Shown here in pieces: positions 11,989 through 23,145 of a stretch of 64,000 nucleotides of DNA. The notes below the pieces were generated by a model that was given only the letters and a program-made list of their open reading frames with translations, was not told the DNA's origin and did no database searches. Source of the stretch: Sepioteuthis lessoniana (lineage: Eukaryota; Mollusca; Cephalopoda; Myopsida; Loliginidae); assembly GCA_963585895.1 (NCBI GenBank), contig OY757921.1, forward strand, positions 56,727,454-56,791,453. Direction: 5' to 3'. Both the position numbers and the translations under genes were made by a program. How positions within the stretch are numbered: position 1 is the stretch's first letter; each line of letters opens with the position of its first letter.

Positions 11989-12280
11989 GTAATCTTATTT
12001 CTTCTATTCTCATTATATCTCCATTTTTTTTTTTCATTTAAAATAAAACAGAATTTGTTTTATTTTATTTTTTGTATTGTATATAAAATTCACCTTATCT
12101 AGATTTAAGAGATTTTGTATGATTATAGAGAATATGTATACAAATTTGATTTGCATTTTGTGTCTTTGTTTTTTCTTAAAAAAATCTTTTCTAAATAAGC
12201 TTGTCATCTGCAAAAGTGAAACTTATCTAAAAGTAATTTTTTTTACTTTGTAGGACTTATCACTTTTTTTATTTCAAATA

Positions 12281-12734
12281 CTGGAGTGAGTAAAAAATTT
12301 TGCAATATTTTGGCAGCTCCTGATCATTTTGCCAATACTCTCTGAGTGCTACTGTGGCTTGGAGCACAACCTTGGAATCTATGGTTTTAGGCCTAGCTAA
12401 CATTGCCTGATTGAAATTTCTTTAATCATCTGGTTACTATACTTTGATCAACTGTGCCTTCACCTTTTGTACAGCAAATGTTTTTGTTGCTTTTGTATCA
12501 TTATGGACCAGTTTGAACTTGTATAAGTTCCCAACTTAGTCTATGTTGTATGTTAATCTGTGTGGCTTTCAAATCACACACTGAAAGAAGCAATACACAT
12601 GTTGGTGCCCCAACTACCACAATATTACCAGCCACAATTGGTATCTTCTAGTGCTTGAACTGCTGTGGTCACATGATATATTCATTACAAACTAGCACAT
12701 ACCAAAATATTGCAAAACTTTTGGTTCAAACAAG
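12281..12734. mobile_element. Short non-autonomous DNA transposon (MITE) with about 33-bp inverted ends
   Basis: TACTGGAGTGAG...TTTGCAATATTTTGG at 12279-12313 is mirrored by CCAAAATATTGCAAAA...CAAGTA at 12702-12736. The shared core TTTGCAATATTTTGG is exact and the outer bases match in part. TA dinucleotides flank both ends (12279-12280 and 12735-12736), as for Tc1/mariner-type insertion. The 454-bp interior has no coding frame. Confidence 0.55.
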
Positions 12735-12865
12735 TATTATACATATCGCATAACTGAACTTTTTTCAAGTACTTTTCATGTCTCCTAACTTTTCCTGTGT
12801 GTTCAATATAAAGAAAATAGTATTTTAGAGTTTACTTCTCGAAATGTGAAATTTTTTTTTTCTAG

Positions 12866-13241
12866 GTTCTGATCATTCATCTGATGCTGCAACTGAGGAG
12901 AAGCACATTGTTAAATTGCCTTCTGCTGCATCTTCAGTTAGTTCTATTAGCAGCAAAAGTAAAAGACTCGCACCACAGCTGCTGTCTGCAAAGCAGCAGC
13001 AACATCATAATTACACTAAACCAACATCCCAATTGGCAAAGTCTGTTAAGACTGATTTACATTTGGAGGCAAAAGAAAAGGAAGTTGGTATCCAATCAGA
13101 GAAGAAAAAGGATGCCTTATTGGATGCTAAAGAACTTAATCATGTCTCTTCAGAAAATGTATCCAGTCAATTAGGAGCAGCAAGAAGCAGATCTTCTCAT
13201 AAGTCTGGAAGCAGAAGAGGAACATCTGCTCGGAAGAAATT
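12866..13241 (+). CDS. CEP350: Exon of CEP350-like gene (Ser/Lys-rich linker)
   Basis: A 376-bp exon after a T10-CTAG acceptor, with a GTAAGT donor at 13242. It enters in phase 1 and leaves in phase 2. The protein starts GSDHSSDAATEEKHIVKLPS and continues through SSISSKSKRLAPQ, a QQQHHN patch, charged EKEVGIQSEKKKD, and ends SRSSHKSGSRRGTSARKK. It is low-complexity, basic and Ser-rich and probably disordered. Such regions often bind microtubules or are phosphorylated, but nothing here proves this. A second open frame over the same bases is a shadow. Confidence 0.72.
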
Positions 13242-14294
13242 GTAAGTTGATGTAACATAATTCATTGTAAAAAATCTATTGTGAAGCCATTAAATAATCA
13301 AAAGAGAAAATTCTTCCAAGAATAAAATAAAAATTTTCAAGGGTTTAGGATAAAATAAATTCTTACTGTCTTAAGATTAAACATTTCTTTCAATCTTAAG
13401 ACAGTAAGAATTTATTTTATTCTATATTTCTTATATGAGTAATTGTTTACATGTCTTTTTCAACTATTGTTGGATTATATTCCCAACATTTCTGCTCTTA
13501 CACCACCTGACTTTCTTCAGGTGTCTTTTGTCATAGTTAGTTTTGAAACAAACTCTTTATTCAATCTATAAAGGTTGTGGTTTAAAATTCCCTGAAGGTT
13601 TCTACAAGGAAAGATGCCTAAAGAAGGCTAGAAAGTATGTGACAACACCAAACAGCCATGAAAGGAAGAACAAGGTGAAAACAAAAAGTTGAATAAATGT
13701 TTAAGGATAGAAGTTCATGTGACCCTTTGCAGTGAAATCCCTTAATTAAAATCTCAGCCTATCTGCATGTCTCTCTGTCTCTGTTTTCCATTCTCTGGTT
13801 CCCACCCCTCATCTCTTCTGTATCTGTTCTCTTAGCCCATCTCTGTATCTATGGTCCTAGCTATTTGTCCTCTGGTCATATACCCTCAGTATCCAGTAGC
13901 AGATTGGCTTCTCTCTACTGTTCGTGTCCTTCCACTGACTGACCTTTTGCATCTGTGTCAGTCTCTTACCCATTTCCTGTGGCAGACTACCTCTTCTCCC
14001 TGTCTTCTGGTTGACCCTCTGTATACATGAAGAGGCGAACATTCCTATTATTAGACTCTCTGCCACCCAGACTGAACATAAAAAAAGGGGCAGACAACGA
14101 GATGCCAGAAGATGCTTAAAGGTGTGATGATAAAAATGTTTAAGTCTGTGAATCACTTTAATGCATTTCATCCTAACTGGAAAGACTTAGTGATTCCTGC
14201 ACAAACATGTCTTGGCTCCTATATGGACACACACATATATGCAAATGCATATCCATGGTCAAACCCACAACCATACACATGTATACACCCACAC
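13242..14294. other. Intron
   Basis: Host intron with a perfect hairpin (13350-13420, listed separately), CT-rich low-complexity sequence at about 13760-13900 and an ACAC/ATGCAT-rich patch at about 14220-14300. No gene was seen. Confidence 0.6.
13350..13420. repeat. Perfect inverted repeat, 29-nt arms
   Basis: The arm at 13350-13378 is the exact reverse complement of 13392-13420, with a 13-nt spacer. It has no TIR-type ends or target duplication and lies 109 bp after an exon. It is consistent with a recent local template-switch event. Confidence 0.85.
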
Positions 14295-14303
14295 ACATGC
14301 TCT

Positions 14304-16031
14304 TTTGCCCAGTCGGCTGGGGCAATACACCAACTACACCTCTGCAAAGGGGTAAGAATCCCCTCTAACGAGTGTCATGGGTATGACACTAAACAATCTG
14401 ATGGTGAGGTTCCAGTGATGCTGGAGCTTTGAGGAATGTGGAGCACCCCTTCATTACCATTGCTCCCAGGTCCACTTTGGTCCAGTGTAGTAGCATCTGA
14501 TAGGGCCCTATCTATGGGTTAAATAGAACTAGACTGCATACTTATGCTGAATTGAATAGCTTGAAATAGAAATGTTTTTGAGAATTAAACTGTGTACTTA
14601 GATTTAAACTGATTGCTTATGCTAAACTGAATTGTTTGAAATGGAACTGTTTTTGACATTGAAATTGTACTTAGGCTAAATTGAATTGTTTAATATAGAA
14701 CTGTTTTAACATTTAACTGTGTGTAAACAAAATCTATACTTATACTAAACTGAATTAGCTGAATTAGAACTGTTTGAATAAACTGAATAGCTTGAAATAG
14801 AAATGTTTTTGACAATTAAACTGTGTACTCATGCTAAAGTGAATTATTTGAAATAGAACTGATTGTTGTATGAAAATGGATTTGGCATTAAATAACTTAG
14901 AAAGATTGATATGCTATGTCACGTGATATCCCACGGAGATGATAGAAATAAGATTAATACTATCCTCCCGTTGGAATGAACAGTGGCAACCCGTCAAAAA
15001 AGTGACCGTTAAGAAAGAATGTAGGTCACAGAGGGGATATCAACAGATGTTGGTACATAGTAACCTCAGTTCGCTGGACACCGGAAGGGGAGGAAGAGAG
15101 AAGCCAAACGATTGGCTGGGACCCTGAAACGGAAGTAGGGACTCCTTCCCGTCAGCGGAAATAGAAAATAAGAAAGTCAGTTATTGGAAGGGGCTCGTGG
15201 CAGACAGACCCATAGCCATTTACTCCGGGTGAAGAAGACAAAAACATATCTTGGACACGAGGGACCCCAGGTTCTTCAAGCCAGTATAAAAAAATAGCAT
15301 AAAGTCTATTAGCCCGTGAAAGAAGAAAGATTCTCCAGTGGAACCCCGTCGAAAAATAAGATAAGTAACTTTGGGACTATTTCTCCTTTATACCCAAATT
15401 ATATATACCCCCCCCCTCTCTCTCTCACTCTCAATTTGAGGAAAACGAAAGAACAGAAAAGAAAGACATTTATGTCCATGGACTGTTCAATTCATTATAC
15501 ATATTTGACACTTTGAAAGTGTATCTCTTTGTATAGTAAAGGATTCCTGTATTTTTATGTTACCATGTGGTCTAAGTTGTTCTTGGCAGTTCTGCTACGA
15601 ATTTGTTGTGTCACATTTCCTTTTCAGCTTCTATTCGCCTTATGTTATCTTACTTAAAATTGTCCTATAAATTCCTCTAAAATATCACACGGGAAACCAA
15701 AGTTGCCGACTACTACAATATAATATTATTACGACTAAAACCTATAGGCTCATATCTTCCATTGTCTAGGGGAGGAAGTTTAGTGGCCTTGGTGGGTGTG
15801 TGGATAGTGTGAAATTTGGAACCCCTTGCCAGCGGCGGTCAGTGTGGCCCTAAATTAATCCCTCACGTAATATGCCAGGTCTTATATGCCTGAGAGAAAA
15901 ACTCTGAACGAGGACTTATTCTATAGGGGATCAAGTGCCAACCTGCCCCGTCTTCACACGTGCTAAAATAAAGTCCCGTTTTGGGATTTTAGTCAATTTG
16001 CCATCACAGCTATAAAAACCAACCAATCAAT
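14304..16031 (+). mobile_element. S element (non-coding partner of the LINEs), split by a solo LTR
   Basis: Starts TTGCCCAGTCGGCTGGGG and continues with the S body (GAGTGTCATGGGTATGACAC, GATGCTGGAGCTTTG), then a stretch of about 350 bp of degenerate repeats of the type AAACTGAATTGTTTGAAATA. It reaches the 3' hairpin at 14884, where it breaks at GATATGCTA; the tail TAAAAACCAACCAATCAAT resumes at 16013 after the LTR. Imperfect duplications ACATGCTCT (14295-14303) and ACATGTTCT (16032-16040) flank it. No protein is encoded. Confidence 0.8.
14917..16008 (+). mobile_element. Solo LTR (Gypsy-type fossil)
   Basis: A 1092-bp unit starting TGTCACGTG and ending CCATCACA, with GCTA duplicated at 14913-14916 and 16009-16012. 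It sits inside the 3' hairpin of an S element, which continues on both sides. It shares its last 200 bp with the LTR at 8016-9302 and carries a CGATTGGC box near its front, as does the LTR at 40501. No internal region remains. Confidence 0.82.
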
Positions 16032-16040
16032 ACATGTTCT

Positions 16041-16291
16041 CACATAGAGCCAAGCCTGTATATAGTATCATGAGTCCAGTAGCTAAAACTCTGTGAATAA
16101 AACAACCAAGATGAGAACAATAGTTTGAGACATTTAAATTGTGTAAAGACTGTCTCTTGCTCAATTTTTCATTTCTTGCTGTGTTTTCAGAATTTCAATT
16201 CTGTGTCACATTACTTTTGTATTCATTGCCTTTGAAAGCTATTTCAGTTTAATCTTTATTAGATTTGATGAATTGTGTGGATATTTTTTAT
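16041..16291. other. Intron between S element and Gypsy fossil
   Basis: Short AT-rich host spacer; nothing was recognised. Confidence 0.5.
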
Positions 16292-17552
16292 TGTAATATT
16301 GCTGGGGTAGGTTATTTATTGGAATAATAACTCCAGTTGTAACTTACACTGAGAAGGGTTTATTTTTATAAGATGTACAAGTATGTGTTAACAGAGGTAT
16401 ATTGTTAGCTAGTCTTGCAAGGAAGACGGACTACTTGGCCAACAACGTTAATGTTCATATTCAAAGAGAATCGTCCATTTTATACAGAGGAATATCATCA
16501 CTTTTCTACAACACTTTTTCCTCGAGATTATTTTCCTCGAAATTAAATTTTTTTTCTTTTAGGATCTGGACTCAAAGGTTCTACCTGTTTCCTTTTTCTT
16601 TTATTGGTCTGTCTTGAGACTACCATTTCAGGAGTTGGTGTTGAGATGTCAAAAGTATCATAAAGTACATCCCAATGAATGTACTTCTTCCTGTGCAGCT
16701 TCAGTGAATCTGACTCTCAATTGATTTCAATGTCTTTTGTGCTCTCATTTTGCACTGGATATGATATACATGACTCTTTCAACTCTTGTGGTAATAACAC
16801 TATCTTCTCAAAATTCTCTCCTTTTGAACATCCTGAAGAAAACTTTATCCCCAGGCTTGAAATATTTTGTTGAGCTTCTGTGTTATTTGAACTTTTGTTC
16901 ATGTCCTGGCAACAGTTTATCAAAAACTGATTTTATTTTTTGAGTGTACGTCAGTTAGGCTGGTGATATTTCTGATGTGGTGCTCAGGTTTGGTGTTATT
17001 CTATAAACACTCAAAAATTGCTGTATCCTACTCTCTTCTGCCTCCATACCATTGGACTTTTTAAGGGTTCTCTTGAGAGTATCAATGAACCTTTCGGCCT
17101 ACCCATTTGATCTTGGATGGTATGAGGAGGTCGTGATATATTCAATTGCTAGCGATTTGCAAAAATTTTTTTAATTCATTCCCCATGAATTGTGTCCCAT
17201 TATCATAGACAATTGTTTTAGGAAGACCAAAATGAGTGAATAGTTCCTGGAGAAAACTTATAACTGTAGAAGTGGGTCTTCTGCATTTGAATACTTTAGG
17301 CCATTTGATGTCACTGTCTTCAACTATTAGATAATATGACTTTAATAGTCCTGCATAATCTATATGTAGTCTTGACCAAGGAATGTCAGTTTTGGCCATG
17401 GTTGAAATTTCACCAGCAGAGAATTTGCTGCAAGGGCACCACCTCGGCAGGTTTTCACTACTTTTTCAATGTCATGATCCATCCATGGCCAATATGTATA
17501 GCTCCTCATTAGAAATTTCATATGTGAAATTCTGGGGTACCCTAAATGAAAT

Positions 17553-17566
17553 TCCTTCGAAGCCCC
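17553..17566 (+). repeat. Target-site duplication, left side of LINE A2
   Basis: TCCTTCGAAGCCCC, repeated exactly at 23132-23145. It is 14 bp long and lies in the integrase-side spacer of the Gypsy fossil. Confidence 0.9.
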
Positions 17567-18101
17567 GCCCTGTCAGCTGGGGCTGTAGAATACGCTGACT
17601 GCACCTCTGCAGAGGGGTACCCCCCCCCCCAACGAGGCTACCTGTTGGCCGTGGGTGGCGACCCGTGATGCTTAAGGACGGGATCCTGGTGGTTGAGCAG
17701 TACTTGGCCTGAAAATCGAGTGGTCAAGTCTCTTGCAACACACCACTTTGGCCCTTACTGGGCTAGACGGGCGGTCGGAGAGGCCCGATCCGATCAATCG
17801 GCTGGTCATGACAGTACTCTCTTAGATTTTTTTTTTTTTTTTTTAAAATCTAAATGAGGACAATGGCTGTAGGGTCAATCATGCTGTGGAAAGACTCGTA
17901 GTCCTTTCTGTCCCTGGGGAAGTAGGTATCTTGGGAACGAAAACCCAGGGACAAAAAATTAATTCGTCTATCACCAGCATGAGTATACTGAACATGTAGC
18001 CCTGGTGTTGCTAGGCGAATGGGTTTCCCCCTAGGCACATCCCCATATGGGGCTCCGAGGTGGGTGGGGAGCATGTTCAGTGAAACTCATCCAACACTTT
18101 T
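17567..18101 (+). promoter_or_regulatory. Structured head and 5' UTR of LINE A2
   Basis: The first 65 bp can form nested helices: GTCAGC (17572-17577) with GCTGAC (17594-17599), GTA/TAC inside it, CCTCT/AGAGG (17604-17615), and GGGG (17579-17582) able to pair with the C run at 17620-17630. The rest aligns with the heads at 4353, 35015 and 55908 through GATCCTGGTGGTTGAGCAGT and TTTGGCCCTTACTGGGC. Internal promoter function is inferred from the class. Confidence 0.7.
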
Positions 18102-19292
18102 ATGGCTTCTGTTAAAACAAAAACCCAAGCAAAAAGACCCCATATTGAATGTGATTCAGACAATGATGAGCCATATCCAAGGTTCATCATTCTAGAATTA
18201 AAAGAAAAACTACCGCTAACAAAAATATCCTCCTTCATCATAGAAAAATGTATTTCAGCTCTAATATCACCCAAAACCGTAAAAAACTTGAAAAATGGAA
18301 CCATCCTTATAGAGGTGACAGGAAAAAAAAAAGCTGAAATAATATTAAAGCAAAAAAAAATCCACAACATAGATATAAAAGCTTACCCCCATGAGAGATT
18401 AAACACCTCTAAAGGGGTGATAAGAAATGGAGAGCTATCATTATGCTCAATAATGGAAATTAAAAATGAACTAAAAAAACAAAATGTAATAGACGTCAAA
18501 AGGATAACAATAAAAAAACAAAATGAAATAATTGAAACCAATACCTACATTCTAACCTTTAATAACCCAAAACCCCCTTTAGAAATAAAAATAGGCTATA
18601 CAGTGGTTAAAGTTGAGACATATATCCCAAATCCCAGAAGATGTCATAACTGCTAGAAATATGGACACTTGAAGCAGCACTGCACAAGAAAACAAGTGTG
18701 TGTCAAATGTGGAGAGCAGGAACCAAACCACATAGAGGAATCCTGCAAAAACAGCCTAAACTGTAACAATTGCAAAGGGAATCATAGAGCAGACTCGAAG
18801 TACTGCAAAATCTGGGAAAGGGAAAAGGAAATTATCAAAATGAAAATCACCAAAAACATTACCTTCCCTGAAGCAAGAAGACTCATAGAAAATCCCTTTA
18901 ACAAATTAACTTTCTCTCGGGTAACCAGGACTCCCTCAAACCAAGTAGAAAACGAAGCAAAAACACAAATAAAAACAACAAAAATAGAAGAATTAACAAA
19001 TTTAATAAACGACCTACATGAACTAATCAAAACCCTTAAAACTATTATACCCAATGTACAACTAACTACAACTGACAAATCAAAAAACATCCCTTCAACC
19101 TCTAGCCAAAAAAATGAAACGCTAACGATCAAAAACAGAAACCGATCAACCTCAAGAACCAGAGAAAAAGAAGAAAAACAAAAACCTACTCAACACACCC
19201 CTTCAAAAACCAAAAATAAATCCAGAAACATAGAAAGTATGGAAACCGAAATGGACTCGACACCTAAAGTCGAAAATACAAAAATTAAATAG
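18102..19292 (+). pseudogene. LINE A2 ORF1, one internal stop
   Basis: About 397 codons from the ATG at 18102 (MASVKTKTQAKRPHIE). The N-terminus is acidic (ECDSDNDEP). A central region with LNTSKGVIRNGELSLCS resembles ORF1 of the B and C families, and three C-terminal zinc knuckles follow: CHNC...HLKQHC, CVKCGEQEPNHIEESC and CNNCKGNHRADSKYC. A TAG at 18654-18656 lies inside the first knuckle where relatives have a Gln codon, so it looks like a simple CAG-to-TAG change. After the knuckles comes FPEARRLIENPF and a Lys/Thr/Ser-rich tail. ORF1 proteins bind the element RNA. The spacer to ORF2 is 38 bp. Confidence 0.85.
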
Positions 19293-19330
19293 TACACCCT
19301 AAACCAAAGACACACACTGCATAAATAGTT

Positions 19331-22300
19331 ATGGCCAAATACCAAAATACCCACAAGATAATCCAATGGAACTGTCGTGGCTACAAGGCAAATTACAACG
19401 AACTCCAGCTGTTAATAACTGAACAAAATCCTACCATTATATGTCTCCAAGAAACATTCAAAAAAAGCAATGATAAAACAAACATGAAAAATTATGAGCA
19501 ATATGACTATATACATGACACGGGACTAAGAGCTTCGGGTGGTGTATCAATCCTAATAAGGAAAAACATTCCCCAAAGCAAAATCAACATCAGCACCCCC
19601 CTACAAGCAGTAGCAATTTCAGCAACTTTACACAAAACCACCGCCATCTGCTCTATATACATTCCACCTCAAGACCCTATAAACGAAGAACAGCTAAATA
19701 ACTTAATAAATCAACTCCCTAAGCCATATATATTGATGGGAGATTTCAATAGCCACAACATTTTGTGGGGAAGCAGGACAACGAACAAAAGAGGTCAGAC
19801 CCTTGAAAAAAATCATTAATAACAACAACCTATGTCTCCACAATCGGAAAGCTCAAACCCACCTAAGCTCATCCTCAGGTACATTCTCTGCTATAGATCT
19901 AACACTCAGCGATCCAGCCACCTTTATAGAATATAACTGGAGGGTACATGAAGATTCCTGCGGCAGTGACCACTTTCCAATCATAATAGAAAATACTAAA
20001 CCAGGAAAATCAGACCCACAAACAGTCTCAAAAACCCCACGATGGAACTTCAAAAAAGCAAACTGGCAAGCCTACAAAAAACTATGCCTTGACACCCTAA
20101 TCCCAGAAACAAATACAAACCAAGAAGAACCTATAATACATTTCACAAACACCCTAATTAATATAGCAAACAAAACCATACCTAAAATTACAACATCCCC
20201 AAAACATAACAATCCCTGGTTTACGGAGGAGTGCAAAACTATGATCAGAGAACGCCAAAGAATCCTCAGGAAATTTAAAACCAACCCTTCATCAGAAAAT
20301 CTAGACAAATATAGACAACAAAGAGCTAAAACTAGACGCACAATTAAAGAAGCTAAAAGGTCCTCCTGGAGAAACTTCACTGCAAAAATAAACTCAAATA
20401 CTAATCCCAAAACAATTTGGAACTTTGTAAAGAAAATATCAAATAAAACTGTCCACACTCCTATAAATCATCTCTCCCAAGGAAGCACAAAAGCTTTGAG
20501 TGAAAAACAAATAGCTAATCTGATGGCAGAAAACTTTGCCCAAGCATCATCTACCAAAAAATATTCCAACAAATTTAACTCCATCAGAATCAAAGAAGAA
20601 AAGAACAAAATAAAGTTCACCTCTGACGATACTAAATGCTACAACCAACTTTTCACCCTAGATGAACTCCAAAATTCATTATCCAAATCCAATAACTCAG
20701 CTGCTGGTCCAGATGAAATCCACGACACATTTCTTAAAGAATTACCTTCAATTTCCCAGAAATATCTCCTAAACATATATAACAATATCTGGATCTCAGG
20801 CAATATCCCTACTTTATGGAAGCAAGCTACAATCATCCCCATCCTCAAAAAACAAAAAGACCCAACAAATCCCACCAGCTATAGGCCCATAGCCCTAACT
20901 AGTTGTGCATGCAAAACTTTAGAAAGGATGATTAACCAAAGACTAATATGGTTTCTTGAATCAAATAAACTGCTCTCAAACCTACAAGCAGGCTTCAGAA
21001 CAAAAAGAAGCACAATGGACCAGGTGGTTCATATAGAAACTCTAATCAGAGAAACATGCATAAAAAAGGAACACCTGGTGGCAGTCTTTTTTGATCTTGA
21101 AAAGGCCTATGACACAACGTGGCCATACGGAATTCTCAAAGACCTTAAAAACTTTGGGTTACAAGGTAGACTTCCCATCTTCATCCAAAACTTTCTTGAA
21201 GACCGATCTTTCAGGACACTGATTGGCAGTACATACTCTGATTCGAAGCCACAAGAGGTGGGAGTTCCTCAGGGCAGTATTTTATCAGTATCCCTATTTA
21301 TAATAAAAATAAACAGCATAACATCCTGCCTCCCTCCAGAAATCAAAGGGTCATTATATGTAGATGACTTCCTCATCTGCTATAATTCAAAAAACATGAC
21401 AACCATAGAAAGGAAAGTACAACAATGCATAAATAAAATCCAAAAATGGACCACAGAAAATGGATTTACAATTTCAAATAGTAAAACAAAATGTGTACAC
21501 TTCTGTCATATCCACAAGATGCACAACCACCCTAAACTTGCATTAAATAACACTGAAATACCCATAACAGATGAACATAAATTCCTTGGCATTATCTTTG
21601 ACTCTAAATTATCCTTTATCCCACATATAAAAAAGCTAAGAATAAAATGCAATCAAGCCATGCAACTATTGAGAGCCATAGCCCACACAGACTGGGGTGC
21701 TGATAGAAAGACACTTATCAAGCTATATAGATCTCTAATAAGATCAAAACTTGACTATGGCTGCTTCATATACGGAGCAGCCAGAAAATCCTACTTACAA
21801 CGACTGGAAACAATACACCACCAAGGACTTCGCCTTACTTTAGGAGCCTTTAATACTTCCCCAAAGGAAAGAAGCAAACGAACCCCCTCTCTATTTAAGA
21901 AGACAAAAATTAGCACTACAGTACTACATCAAACTCATCTCCTGTCCACAAAATCCTGCTTATGACTACACCGGCAAAACAAAATATGAAAACCTGTATC
22001 AAAATAACCCAAAAGAAATCAGACCTTTTAGCTTAAGAATAAGTGACCTCCTCAACGAAATCAAAATCAACACTAAAATAGTACACCATACCATACTCTC
22101 CAAAACGGCACCATGGACCATAAGGCAACCAACTATAAACTTAGAACTGGCTAAGTTACCCAAAATAAAAACACACCCCATCACTTATCAAGAGAAACTC
22201 ATAAAAATACAAAATAAGTTCCCAGATCACTATCACATCTATACAGACGGATCCAAACAAGGAAAAAAAGTAGGTTGTGCTGCTATTTCTCAAAAAAAAG

Positions 22301-23025
22301 AAACCCTAAAACGCCTACCTAATGAAGCTTCAATTTACAGTGCAGAAACCACAGCCATTGATCTAGCTATGAATATCATAGCAAATCATAAAGCTTCCAA
22401 ATTTATCATATACACAGACTCCAAATCAGTCCTACTAGCACTACAGAACAGAGATACATCATCCCCCTTGATCACAAAGCTCCTAAACAAACTAAACACC
22501 CTCTCTAAAAATAATAACATCATATTCACCTGGATACAAAGTCACATTGGCATCCAAGGAAATGAAAAAGCAGACAAAGCTGCAAAAAAAGCTCTTCAAA
22601 TTGATATGTGCAAATCAAAAATCCCATATACAGATCTAAAACCAACCATAAAGAAATTTATATCAGACAAATGGCAGAAATCATGGGACAATCAGACCCA
22701 AAACAAACTCCATGAAATACAAGAAGCTATCGGAGAGTGGCCAACAGGCTACAGAAGCATCAGAAGAGAAGAAGTAATACTTGCCAGATTGCGTATTGGG
22801 CACACCCACATTACTCATTCACACCTGTTAAAAGGGGAGGATACCCCAGTGTGCCCATCATGCAAAGTACAACTCACAACCAAACATATCCTAAATTGTA
22901 ATAACCTTAAACATATCCGTACCAAGTACTATCAAGCAAGAAACCTGAGGGACATCTTTAAGAATACAAACCCTGAAAACATTTTTAATTTTCTAAAAGA
23001 AAGCAACTTTTTCAGCAAGATATAA
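19331..23025 (+). pseudogene. LINE A2 ORF2: endonuclease, reverse transcriptase, RNase H
   Basis: Starts MAKYQNTHKIIQWNCRGY. The APE-type endonuclease shows WNCRG, LQETF, LMGDFNSHN and GSDHFPI. The reverse transcriptase shows SYRPIALTSC, QAGFRTKRSTMDQV, FFDLEKAYDTTW, GVPQGSILS and catalytic YVDD (about 21358). RNase H shows YTDGS, AETTAIDLA, YTDSKSV and NEKADKAAK, so all four acidic residues are present. The C-terminus has the CPSCKVQLTTKHILNC knuckle. Two frame changes split it: an extra A in the A7 run near 19806, and an 11-bp gap near 21873 where A1 has a TCTATACATAGAAGCC-like stretch. Otherwise it is open and about 1230 codons long. Confidence 0.9.
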
Positions 23026-23081
23026 CCAAACATCTCTATAGAACTGCTACTTTAATGACTGAAATTCAAAATAACCTTTTT

Positions 23082-23113
23082 GGCATTAAATGACCCACAG
23101 GGGTTGATATGCC
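23082..23113 (+). other. 3' terminal hairpin of LINE A2
   Basis: GGCAT...ATGCC outer stem and ACCC/GGGT inner stem around ACAG. The same 32-nt shape ends LINE B2 and all complete S copies, where the inner pair is CCT/AGG instead of CCC/GGG. It is probably the site at which the LINE reverse transcriptase recognises its template (inference). Confidence 0.8.
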
Positions 23114-23131
23114 GTTAAACAAAACTCAAAC

Positions 23132-23145
23132 TCCTTCGAAGCCCC
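23132..23145 (+). repeat. Target-site duplication, right side of LINE A2
   Basis: TCCTTCGAAGCCCC, an exact copy of 17553-17566. Confidence 0.9.

Larger units (their letters stand above)
17567..23131 (+). mobile_element. Full-length, nearly intact I-clade LINE A2
   Basis: A 5565-bp non-LTR retrotransposon with every expected part: structured head and 5' UTR (17567-18101), ORF1 (18102-19292), a 38-bp spacer, ORF2 (19331-23025) with endonuclease, reverse transcriptase, RNase H and Cys/His knuckle, and a 3' UTR of about 105 bp with a terminal hairpin and a short A/C-rich tail. It is flanked by a perfect 14-bp duplication. Only three coding defects are visible: one stop in ORF1, a one-base shift in an A run and an 11-bp gap in ORF2. 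It is thus the youngest copy here and the reference for the degraded relatives A1 and A3. Confidence 0.92.

Noticed and set aside
12884-13174. Second open frame over the 376-bp exon
   Set aside because: It conflicts with the splice phase; the other frame joins both neighbours.
14939-15516. Short ORFs at 14939-15127 and 15316-15516
   Set aside because: They lie wholly inside a solo LTR, show no domain, and are chance frames.
17567-17632. Calling the LINE head an active HDV-like ribozyme
   Set aside because: The topology fits but the expected catalytic cytosine is not evident and cleavage cannot be judged from sequence; kept only as a hypothesis.
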